Part shown: piece after piece, positions 23,639 through 31,413 of the stretch
How the letters are laid out: every line of letters begins with the position of its first letter
Position numbering within the stretch: the first letter of the stretch is position 1
NCBI GenBank assembly: GCA_963792075.1
Contig: CAWBUW010000007.1
Location: 992,001-1,056,000, forward strand
Reading direction: 5' to 3'
DNA length: 64,000 nucleotides
Source: CAWBUW01 sp963792075
GTDB taxonomy: Bacteria > Chloroflexota > Anaerolineae > Anaerolineales > UBA4823
The notes under the pieces: model-generated
What the model saw: only the letters and a program-made list of their open reading frames with translations
Database searches by the model: none
What the model was told of the DNA's origin: nothing
Translations under genes and position numbers: made by a program

Positions 23639-24861
23639 ATGCAAAAGATGTTTAAAATCTACCTGGTATTCTTCAGCGCTTTACTGGGTGGCTGCCAGCA
23701 AGGGCCGGCAGCCACTTCTATCACGCCAGGTTCCCCTTCACAAGCAACAGCGCTGCCAACCTATGCAACCCCAACCTTCGAGGCAAAAGAACCTGCGACG
23801 AGTACCGCGACAGCAACGCATACGTTTACACCGAAGATCACACCAGTCCCAATTCCTGGTTACCAGGAAAATTGCCTGGCCATTGAAGAAAAAGTTGCTC
23901 TTGGCTTTCTATCAGGGGATGCGCTGATCATGATCAGTAGTCAAGTTGATGGAGTATTCGCCCTAACCTCTGCAGAAAATGACATCCATCTGTTGAGTGA
24001 TATCATGAACCATAGTCTTCCAATCGTGTCACCGAATGGAAAACTGGCTAGGCTACGAAGTAGAGGCCCGGATGGCAAGCGTTTCCTGGAAGTCAGGTCA
24101 TTCGGCGGTCAACGGCAATGAACCGTCTCTTATCGAGAAAATTGGTATATGCTGTCTTATTGGTTGGATAATGATCGAGTCGTTATCCTGCGAAGCGGCA
24201 ACGGAGTAATCGTTGTCAATCCCTTCACAGCAGAGATCACCGAGCTAGATTTTTCTTCTCCAAAGTTCTCCGCCAGTCAACCTGTAACAAACTTCTTCCT
24301 GGATCCATCCCTCGATCGGGTGGTTTTTTATCGGAATATACTGACAGAGTTTGCCAGCCTTATGCTGTGGGATGTGCAGGCGAAACGAGAGTTGTGGAGG
24401 GCGGAGATCGGTGATCAATTATGGTACCTTCAACCGCAGTGGTCGCCGGATGGGACACAATTCGTGGTCGGCATTCCGCCGGCGCTGTATGACCCTGTTT
24501 TCGAGCTGTTTGTCCTGGATCGCGAAGGCAAAAGGACGCTATTGACTCATTGGAAAAATGACAACCGTCGAGGAAAGGAACGATCATTGAATCACGATGG
24601 GCTCAAGCCGGACGGTATATCGCTTTTTGGTTAACAAATTCTTTGGCTGTTTTCGATATGATGACAGGAATGGTGAGAGACTATTGCCTTCCGTCGAACA
24701 GTTCCATGAACGCCGAAATCTATTGGTCCCCTGACAGCGAGCAAGTTGTATTTTCCCAAAGAATTCGACCCTATTATGGCCTCCTACGAGTGATTATGAT
24801 AGACATCCAGAAAACTCTGGCCATTGAGGTAGCAAGGAACCAGCCGGATTGGGCTGGATGA
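23639..24861 (+). pseudogene. PD40/TolB-like propeller lipoprotein, two frameshifts
   Basis: Starts MQKMFKIYLVFFSALLGGCQ: signal peptide with lipobox LLGGC, then Thr/Pro-rich linker. The propeller continues through three reading-frame segments (23639-24121, 24149-24634, 24643-24861) that together cover the family: VIVVNPFTAEITELD, DPSLDRVVFYRNIL, WSPDGTQFVVGIP, GRYIAFWLTNSLAVFD and WSPDSEQVVFSQR. Breaks lie around 24100-24150 and 24590-24640. It directly follows the orphan RHS tip. Probably a decayed gene; assembly indels are an alternative. Confidence 0.7.
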
Positions 24862-25316
24862 CAGGAGAGCCTTAGCCTGGATAACCAACGCCCGCCGACC
24901 TTCACTCCGACCCCTACGCCGCCCATCCGCCGGATGCTATCATTACCGATATTTTGAGAGCGGTAACAGCTCTGCCTGGTGGGACAGCCAGACCGGCGTT
25001 GGATCACCCTCATGTGCACGATGTGATCTAACTCAATAGCGGAAGGGTATTGGGGCAATTGATACGAGACAGTTATAAACGATCAAGCATGGAGTAAAAT
25101 ATGCCGACCTGGCAAACTGTATAACCGCCAATGGAAGATTTCTACCGATAATCGGAATCATGTTGTGTCGTTTACGAGTAGCTGTTCGCTGGGAGGGGGC
25201 GCACAACAGGTGCAGCCAGGGCCTACCTACTTATCGTCAATTGCTTTATCTTTACTTTCCGCTAACTGAGTTATTTGGGATGCAAGAATTATTTCCTATT
25301 CATCGAGAGGTAATTT
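24862..25316 (+). other. Decayed intergenic stretch with module remnants
   Basis: No intact gene. Near 24878-24930 one frame gives PPTFTPTPTPPI, like the Thr/Pro linkers of the neighbouring lipoproteins. A frame ending near 25035 gives SAWWDSQTGVGS and CARCDLTQ before a stop. These look like residues of an eroded tip/lipoprotein pair, but the evidence is thin. Confidence 0.35.
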
Positions 25317-25475
25317 ATGATGAAAAAATTTATACCATTAATTTTGTTGGTAATATTCTTTTGTGTAAGTTTAGCAATAAAACAAGATCTCCTAACGAAT
25401 GCATTCCAAGTCCGAGATAATGAGCTGCCTTGCATCAGAAAATGGCTTCCGATAATTAGCGACCGGAAGATGTGA
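25317..25475 (+). CDS. Small secreted peptide, possibly a truncated gene start
   Basis: 52 aa with GAGAGG upstream and a double ATG. A Lys-rich start and hydrophobic core (MMKKFIPLILLVIFFCVS) form a clear signal peptide, possibly a lipoprotein signal (FFC-VS). The mature part is ~30 residues (LTNAFQVRDNELPCIRKWLP). It could be a real small protein or the surviving 5' end of a lost lipoprotein gene. Confidence 0.4.
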   Translation: MMKKFIPLILLVIFFCVSLAIKQDLLTNAFQVRDNELPCIRKWLPIISDRKM

Positions 25476-25638
25476 TTTTGATAAAACCGCTCGTTTTATT
25501 GCATTGGGTTAACTCAACTTTTGATACAAAATTATCCAGGGCTTCGACCATCAAAATATTTGTTTTACGATTATTCGGTATTGGGGAAATGATTGCTACC
25601 ATTCGATCATTAATAATTCAATGTACGATACTGATTAA

Positions 25639-25716
25639 ATAACTATTGCCTTCGTCACTACCCCAGAACAGCAACGTAACTTATGCGGAAACGCATCATG
25701 TGTTACAGGAAAGTAG
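25639..25716 (+). pseudogene. Remnant of RHS tip end (LCG...C motif)
   Basis: A 25-codon open stretch ending in TAG: ITIAFVTTPEQQRNLCGNAS then CVTGK. It matches the end of the orphan tip at 23.5 kb (LIILTPTQRDDLCGDHNC) and lies 15 bases before the next lipoprotein ATG, the same place as an intact tip end. Confidence 0.5.
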
Positions 25717-25731
25717 AAATATGGCAAAACA

Positions 25732-27012
25732 ATGTTCTCAATTCTTATCTTGTTTTGTCTGCTGGTAAGCTGTGGGATACGTACTCCAAATTCTCAGCCC
25801 ACCATGACTATTAATTCGTCTATTGCTGTAACTCCCACGTCAACAACATTGGCTACGATTTCTTCTACACTGATGTCCACCGCAAAGCCCCCAACACCCA
25901 CAGTGATGGAAGCGCCAACCATTACACCCCCTCTCACAATGAGTGCAGTGACACAAATATGTCTGGAGATTACTGGAAAAGAAACAGACCTGGATGCTGT
26001 TTCAGATTTGGGTAAGGTAGTTATATTAGACAACCTCAATGATCGCCGCATCTATCACATCCTAGATCTTTACACGGATGAAAGTTTTGATTTACCTCTC
26101 TCCAATCCGGATGATCCTTTCTATACTGGAATGACTGTCTCCCCAGATGGTTCCACGCTAGTATATCGTGAAGGGCGTCATGATAAAGCAGTGTGGGTAG
26201 TGACAGCAGAAGGAAAAGTGTTGGGCAAATATCCTCCCTTCGAAATGGGACTAGTAGGAGAAAGGTGGATAGACAACGAACGCATGGAGTTGGATTGGAA
26301 TGGATCCTCCTATCCGCCTGATATAGAGCAAGGCGGGGTTGTTATCTTTGACCCTTTCACAGGTCAGAGGCAATATCTTGCTCCAACATTTCCAGATGTA
26401 TATGACACTTCACCACCAGCTTATTGGACGGCACAATACAGTTCAGATTTAGAATGGGCTGTTTATGTTCAATGGTGGCCCGAGCAGGGCCCTGGGATCG
26501 GTGTATGGGATGTCGCGGCGCAAAGGATAATCTGGCAACAACAAGAATCTATTGTGACTTCTTGGCGGAGTCCTCCAGTGTGGGTGTCTTCAGGTGAATG
26601 GGTTGCGCTTTTGGTAGATGGCGTGCTCTATCGCATTAATCGCACGGGAGATGTCATGCTTCTTCCTGAACTAAGCAGCTCATCTTGGGGTTTTATCAAT
26701 TCCTTTAGTGGGTCCCCTGATGGACATTATTTAGCCTTCTGGGTCACCATCGTCGAAGGGTTCAAGGAAACCAAGCTCTTTATCCTTGATACGGAAACAA
26801 ACCAGCTTTTTGATTATTGCATTAATAATGATTTTCTATCTGGGCGTATTATATGGTCGTTCAATGGCCAGCAGTTCATAATTCAGGGATCAAAGCAGAA
26901 TAATAACGGCCAATTGCATAACCAGGTAATTTTAGTAGATCGGGTACAGCAGAAGGCATATCTTCTTTCCCCAGATCAGGTGCCGCTAGCTTGGTTGAGA
27001 TCTAGGCCATGA
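25732..27012 (+). CDS. PD40/TolB-like propeller lipoprotein
   Basis: 426 aa and uninterrupted. Signal peptide MFSILILFCLLVSCGI with lipobox LLVSC, then a Thr/Pro/Ser linker (~residues 18-70). The beta-propeller has VSPDGSTLVYREGR, VVIFDPFTGQRQYLAP, WVSSGEWVALLVD, GSPDGHYLAFWVT and LFILDTETNQLFDYC, and ends VILVDRVQQKAYLL ... VPLAWLRSRP. The family ending (I/L-V-D ... P-x-G/A-W-L) is shared with its paralogues. Anchored outside the membrane, it probably binds a protein or wall ligand. It may be the partner of an RHS tip; no direct proof. Confidence 0.75.
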   Translation: MFSILILFCLLVSCGIRTPNSQPTMTINSSIAVTPTSTTLATISSTLMSTAKPPTPTVMEAPTITPPLTMSAVTQICLEITGKETDLDAVSDLGKVVILDNLNDRRIYHILDLYTDESFDLPLSNPDDPFYTGMTVSPDGSTLVYREGRHDKAVWVVTAEGKVLGKYPPFEMGLVGERWIDNERMELDWNGSSYPPDIEQGGVVIFDPFTGQRQYLAPTFPDVYDTSPPAYWTAQYSSDLEWAVYVQWWPEQGPGIGVWDVAAQRIIWQQQESIVTSWRSPPVWVSSGEWVALLVDGVLYRINRTGDVMLLPELSSSSWGFINSFSGSPDGHYLAFWVTIVEGFKETKLFILDTETNQLFDYCINNDFLSGRIIWSFNGQQFIIQGSKQNNNGQLHNQVILVDRVQQKAYLLSPDQVPLAWLRSRP

Positions 27013-27018
27013 AATAAA

Positions 27019-27174
27019 ATGCAATACCATGAGTTGGGTATAAGATTTGCCCAAAGCGGAAATCGCGATATCAATGGAGAGCCTGAAAGTTTCTGGGATA
27101 TTTGTCAAAAGCGGTTTGTTGAGATGCCAGATTTTGTACTGTTAGGAAATATATGCCTGTATGGCTCGAAATAG
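27019..27174 (+). CDS. Short ORF between lipoproteins, possible tip remnant
   Basis: 51 codons, ATG at 27019, just after the preceding lipoprotein stop, and 30 bases before the next lipoprotein. The product (ESFWDICQKRFVEMPDFVLL, GNICLYGSK) has two cysteines. It lacks the LCG...C motif but has the same position and end-loading as the other tips. No family is recognised and it may be a chance ORF. Confidence 0.35.
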   Translation: MQYHELGIRFAQSGNRDINGEPESFWDICQKRFVEMPDFVLLGNICLYGSK

Positions 27175-27204
27175 CTGCTGGTAACCCACTGCCGGAGGAT
27201 CGAA

Positions 27205-28223
27205 ATGATGCATGGCGTTAATCCTAAGTTTGTTTTGTGCCTGGTTTTCCTCAGCCTTTTGGCCCAGGTTGGCTGTAGTAATATAGCCTCTCCTAAAACG
27301 AGCACAGCGGTATCTCCTGTCTTGCCCACTCGCGTTTTAGAGGCATCTACGATCACGCCATCTTTAGGAATCCAACCAACTCAAATGCTTCTACTGACAG
27401 AAACACCGACGCTAACGCCAACTGTAACTCCATCGCCAACCGTTACACCTTCACCCACCGTTCAAACCACGCCCACCTTGGAAGCGGAGGAAAGTTATAC
27501 ATACGTCATGAATTTGTTCAAGACGAACGGCGGTTGTACCCTTCCCTGCATCATTGGGATAACACCCGGTAAAACCAGTTGGGGCGAGGTGCAGGCTAAG
27601 TTCGCTTTCTTAGGAAAAGAGCCTCCAAAACCATGGATCATTGATCATTATGGATTGAAATATTACCGTTATCAATACCTCCAAGAAGGACAACCTACTT
27701 TGGCAGGATTCTCTTTTATGTTAAGGATGATGAAGTCACTATTATGGGTATGGGAATCCACATGATCACCGATCCTGGTATCGAAAAACAGTACGCAATA
27801 AAGACGATTTTGTCGACGCTCGGGAAGCCGAAAGAGGTATTCCTTACCCTGACCGGTTTGGGAGCGCTGGGTCCGGAAGAAATTAATCCTTACGACATCA
27901 AATTATATTATGATGATGAACGAACTTGGATGATTGTTTCTTATGAAGGGATCGCACTGATGACAGGCAATGTGCTAAGATTCTGCACAACGGATCTTCG
28001 TCAAGGAATAGAGGGAAGAGTCGAGAACGATGTTGGCTTAACCATCCAACCTGGTCAAAATCATTATATGCCTGAAGATCTTGCTCAAATCGAGGGTGGT
28101 GGCGGTCCGATTTTATCTGGCAAGTCATTCGAAGAAGCAACGGGTGAAGATGTAGCAAGCTTTTTTGAAAAAGCAACCGGACCAGGTGAGGCTTGTTTCA
28201 CCACACTAAAGGGGATTTGGTAG
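27205..28223 (+). pseudogene. NGGC-LPC domain lipoprotein, one frameshift
   Basis: Good GGAGGAT upstream of ATG 27205. Signal peptide with lipobox AQVGC and a Thr/Pro linker (TPTLTPTVTPSPTVTPSPT). Then a distinct domain beginning SYTYVMNLFKTNGGCTLPC, IIGITPGKTSWGEVQAKF. The frame changes near 27715 in a TTCTCTTTT run, then continues VKDDEVTIMGMGIHM, ILSTLGKPKEVFLTL, YDIKLYYDDERTWMIVSYEG and GEACFTTLKGIW to the stop at 28223. It is not a propeller; it shares its domain with the lipoprotein at 37.2 kb. A single base indel would restore about 339 codons. Confidence 0.7.
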
Positions 28224-28347
28224 TAAAGCGGTTCTTCTCGTGGCATCTATGGTATGGTATTAATCAAACCCACTTATTACTACTACTATCATAGGGGAGA
28301 TCATTTGCCTTACTAACTTTGATGACATCGAATGGAGCGCCTGCGCT

Positions 28348-29730
28348 ATGAAGAGAAAATTTTTGTTCCTGCTTAGTGCAATATTGATGATCTTGCCTGG
28401 CTGCCAGGCTGGCGAGGGCGTAGGAACCCAAATCCTGAATATCACACCATCTGGCTTCGCGACAGATACGGCGCCCCGCCTGGCGACCCTGACGCCTCGG
28501 CCGCTAACGTTGGCGCCGGCTTTCACCCCGATGCTGCCCACAGACTGGCCTTCCCCTTTCGCTGTAACCGAGTCTCCAACATATCCAAGCGCTCCGGCAA
28601 CTCTTACTTCCCGGCTCGCGGCGACTTTAACCGCAACCCCCTCTGCAAGTTTTCCTCCACCAGGTGAATATACTATTTACTACTTCGAATCGAATGATAC
28701 ACCAGACCATTACCTGGAGTTCGCATCGCTGGATGGGGAAATCCGAGGGCGACTCCTGTCGTTACCTCCGGCGCGGGTTTATCTTTCTCCATATCGTGCA
28801 GAGGTGACAATCGCCCCGCTCGATAGCACACAATTGCCTTATCGGCTTGACCTTCAAACCGGCGTTACCACACCCATTCCATCCGCAGATCAATCCTGTG
28901 ATGATTTCAGTTGGTCACCAGACGGGAAGCAGGCGATTGCGACTTGTGCCGACCCAGATACAGAAGGCGGCCAGACGCTTTACCTGCTATCGCTTCAAGA
29001 TGAGCAGCGCACTCGATTGATAAATTGTGAAACCGATCTGTGTGGGTTAACAGCATGGTCGCCAGACGGCCTGTGGATTGCGTATTTGAGAAAAACACTT
29101 GCTTCGGGAGTGTATTCGACCGATGGACTTTATCTATTTGCAGCCCGGTGCCTCAATACGCCAGGCACTTGTGACGCAACCGTCAATGGACCTTATGCTA
29201 CGCGCCTGCCATTGTTCTGGTCTCCGGACAGCCGGTACCTGGCGAGCGCATGGCATAACAAGACGATACGGGTCTTTGAGACCGGCGAACGCGGCCTGCA
29301 ATTTTCTTATGAGATTATGGCAGGATGGTCTATCTGGGCGTTGGCCTGGCTGCCTGATAGTGAATGGATTGTGTTTGATATGGGGAACGGTATTTATAAG
29401 GTGCCTGCACAAGGCGGGGAACCAATTTTTCTAAATAGGGGGCCTAATGAAGATGTCATTGGGTGGCTGTGCGTACCCTGGCCGGCCCAGCCCGGCGCGA
29501 TTTTCACTGTCACCCCCGCCGGCGACAATCTCAACCTGCGTGACGCGCCTGCGCTGGCCGGAACAATCCTGCAAAAGCTCCAGCCGGGCGATACGGTGAC
29601 GATCCTCTCCAGCCCGGTGCAGGCAGATGGCTACACCTGGTGGCAGATGCAGGCAGAAGATGGTACGGCAGGTTGGGCAGTAAATATCCCAGAGTGGTAT
29701 GAACCTGTCGAACAGGAAAAACCAGGTTAG
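28348..29730 (+). CDS. PD40 propeller lipoprotein with C-terminal SH3-type domain
   Basis: 460 aa, intact. Signal peptide and lipobox LPGC (MKRKFLFLLSAILMILPGC), Thr/Pro linker to about residue 100, and a propeller with WSPDGKQAIATCAD, WSPDGLWIAYLRK, WSPDSRYLASAWHN and WLPDSEWIVFDMGN. The C-terminal bacterial SH3 domain has GDNLNLRDAPALAGTILQKL, QPGDTVTILSSPVQADGYTW and WAVNIPEWYEP. SH3 domains of this type bind cell-wall peptides. Just upstream a 19-codon frame (EIICLTNFDDIEWSACA) resembles a tip end and reads directly into this gene. Confidence 0.8.
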   Translation: MKRKFLFLLSAILMILPGCQAGEGVGTQILNITPSGFATDTAPRLATLTPRPLTLAPAFTPMLPTDWPSPFAVTESPTYPSAPATLTSRLAATLTATPSASFPPPGEYTIYYFESNDTPDHYLEFASLDGEIRGRLLSLPPARVYLSPYRAEVTIAPLDSTQLPYRLDLQTGVTTPIPSADQSCDDFSWSPDGKQAIATCADPDTEGGQTLYLLSLQDEQRTRLINCETDLCGLTAWSPDGLWIAYLRKTLASGVYSTDGLYLFAARCLNTPGTCDATVNGPYATRLPLFWSPDSRYLASAWHNKTIRVFETGERGLQFSYEIMAGWSIWALAWLPDSEWIVFDMGNGIYKVPAQGGEPIFLNRGPNEDVIGWLCVPWPAQPGAIFTVTPAGDNLNLRDAPALAGTILQKLQPGDTVTILSSPVQADGYTWWQMQAEDGTAGWAVNIPEWYEPVEQEKPG

Positions 29731-29734
29731 TGAT

Positions 29735-29792
29735 AGCCAACAAGAAAGCAATACCCTTATGTGGGCATCCTCATTGTTCTAATGAATTTTGT
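29735..29792 (+). pseudogene. Remnant of RHS tip end (LCG...C motif)
   Basis: One frame reads IANKKAIPLCGHPHCSNEF, aligning with LCGDHNC and LCGNASC of the tips at 23.5 and 25.7 kb. It overlaps the start of a long perfect palindrome. Only the motif survives. Confidence 0.4.
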
Positions 29793-29843
29793 TTGGTAGT
29801 GTGTGTGGCGGCATAGCCGCCACACACACTACCAAACAAAATT
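29785..29843. terminator. 28-bp-arm perfect palindrome
   Basis: The arms AATTTTGTTTGGTAGTGTGT-GTGGCGGC and their exact complement flank an ATA loop, with the GC-NNN-GC apex shared by other hairpins in the window. It lies between two lipoprotein genes and ends in a T-rich tract (AAAATTTT), suitable for intrinsic termination. Confidence 0.75.
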
Positions 29844-29890
29844 TTCGGATAAGTTTTTATTAATCCCGGCAGAATCTTTTGGAGAAACCT

Positions 29891-31210
29891 ATGTTACGGC
29901 ATCCTAAATTCATTCTCATCATCTTGGCAGCAGTTGTTCTTCTGGAAGGCTGTTCGTCCCCCACAATCGTGCCAGCCCCACCTATCGAGAGCACGACACC
30001 CACCGCGCTGGTGGCAACGCCTACCAGTATACCGACTGAGCCGCCGGCGACTCTCACGCCTACCCAGCCGGCGCCAACGCTCACCCCATCGCCGGCTGAG
30101 CCTGCGACAACAAGTACAGTTGTCCTGCCCCCTGAAAATATCTTGAGATACCAGCCATTCGACATTGCTCCCGATCTACCAGCAGACGTAAAGCCATCCG
30201 GCGCATTGCTGGTCTGGGGCGAGCAGCCACAACTTCTGCACTTCAATCCACGAGCGTGGTTGGAAGACTTGCCAGGTATTGATACGGGCTGCCTTTCGAT
30301 CTCTCCGGATGGGCAATGGATTGCTTACTGCCCGTTGTCCGATGATTCTCCAACAGGGCAGTGGTTAATTGTCGAGTCGGCCGACCGGCAGCAGAAGAAA
30401 AAGGTCCCGATGGATACACGTCTGCGATATTTCGGTGCCCACCTCTGGCTGGACAACCAGCACTTGATCTTTCCCCTGATTCGGGAAGAGTATGAGCTGC
30501 GCCCCATGGTGGTCATCAATCCTTTCACCGGAGAGCAATTCGAGCTGGCTTCCGATTACCCCGACCTGCGGCCCGACCCGGGGGGCATCACAGGTTCCAT
30601 GCAATTCGGTATCAGCGATGTAGTATACGACCCTACTCTTGACCTGGTAGTATACCCGCAATGGGGACCCCAGGCTTACCTCGTGGTATGGAATCGACAG
30701 ACGCAAACTGTTGTGGCGAAGGTCGAAGACCTGGGTCCTATGGAGCACTATCCTCTCTGGTCATCCGATGGAAAACAACTTGCGCTTGCGGTGACGTATC
30801 AGTATGGGGAACAATACGGCGATTTCATCGAGGAATGGTTCAGAGTGAGCCGGGAAGGGCAGGTGGAGCGTCTGACCTACTTCGCGGATTATTTCGTGCA
30901 TGCCAGGGTTGGCGCCGCCAATTGGTCGCCGGACGGCCAGAAGCTGGCTTTCTGGCTGGAAACCAGCCCAAGTCTGTGTCCAGGCACGCGCCTGGCAGTT
31001 CTGGAGGTGGCAACACGGCAGGTGACGAACACCTGTGTTCCAACGCCTGAATATTTTGACCCGCCTCCGCTCTGGTCTTCGGACAGCCGCTATATTGCCG
31101 TGATCAATGGCGATGACAGTCCATACCAAACGATCCTCGTAGATTTTGAACAGAGCCAGGCCTTTAATATAACTTATGGTTCACCGATTGGATGGCTGGC
31201 GTTACCTTGA
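29891..31210 (+). CDS. PD40/TolB-like propeller lipoprotein
   Basis: 439 aa from the ATG at 29891 (GGAG 6 bases upstream). Signal peptide with lipobox LLEGC, Thr/Pro linker (TPTALVATPTSIPTEPPATL), and propeller units ISPDGQWIAYCPLS, VVINPFTGEQFELAS, DPTLDLVVYPQWG, WSSDGKQLALAVT, WSPDGQKLAFWLE and WSSDSRYIAVING. It ends TILVDFEQSQAF ... SPIGWLALP, the paralogue ending. It is intact. It directly precedes the truncated RHS gene by ~200 bases, but is not preceded by an intact tip. Confidence 0.8.
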   Translation: MLRHPKFILIILAAVVLLEGCSSPTIVPAPPIESTTPTALVATPTSIPTEPPATLTPTQPAPTLTPSPAEPATTSTVVLPPENILRYQPFDIAPDLPADVKPSGALLVWGEQPQLLHFNPRAWLEDLPGIDTGCLSISPDGQWIAYCPLSDDSPTGQWLIVESADRQQKKKVPMDTRLRYFGAHLWLDNQHLIFPLIREEYELRPMVVINPFTGEQFELASDYPDLRPDPGGITGSMQFGISDVVYDPTLDLVVYPQWGPQAYLVVWNRQTQTVVAKVEDLGPMEHYPLWSSDGKQLALAVTYQYGEQYGDFIEEWFRVSREGQVERLTYFADYFVHARVGAANWSPDGQKLAFWLETSPSLCPGTRLAVLEVATRQVTNTCVPTPEYFDPPPLWSSDSRYIAVINGDDSPYQTILVDFEQSQAFNITYGSPIGWLALP

Positions 31211-31413
31211 AGCCAGTGGGTGAGTGGTGAATTTTCCTAATCGTATGAACTTGTTGATAAATGACAAAGGAGTAAGCGAATACAAACGATGGACTGACAA
31301 ATCTTATGTAATTTCAAGGTATTGTTAAAAGATGGCGGCAATGGACCTAGCTGCTTGAGACTATGATGCCATAGCAGGTTGTTATCAATGATGATGGCAG
31401 TCTTTACATATAG

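Noticed and set aside
27019..27174. 51-codon ORF as a further tip with the conserved end motif
   Set aside because: Position fits but the sequence lacks the ILT...Q...C-G...C pattern, so it is listed only as a low-confidence ORF.
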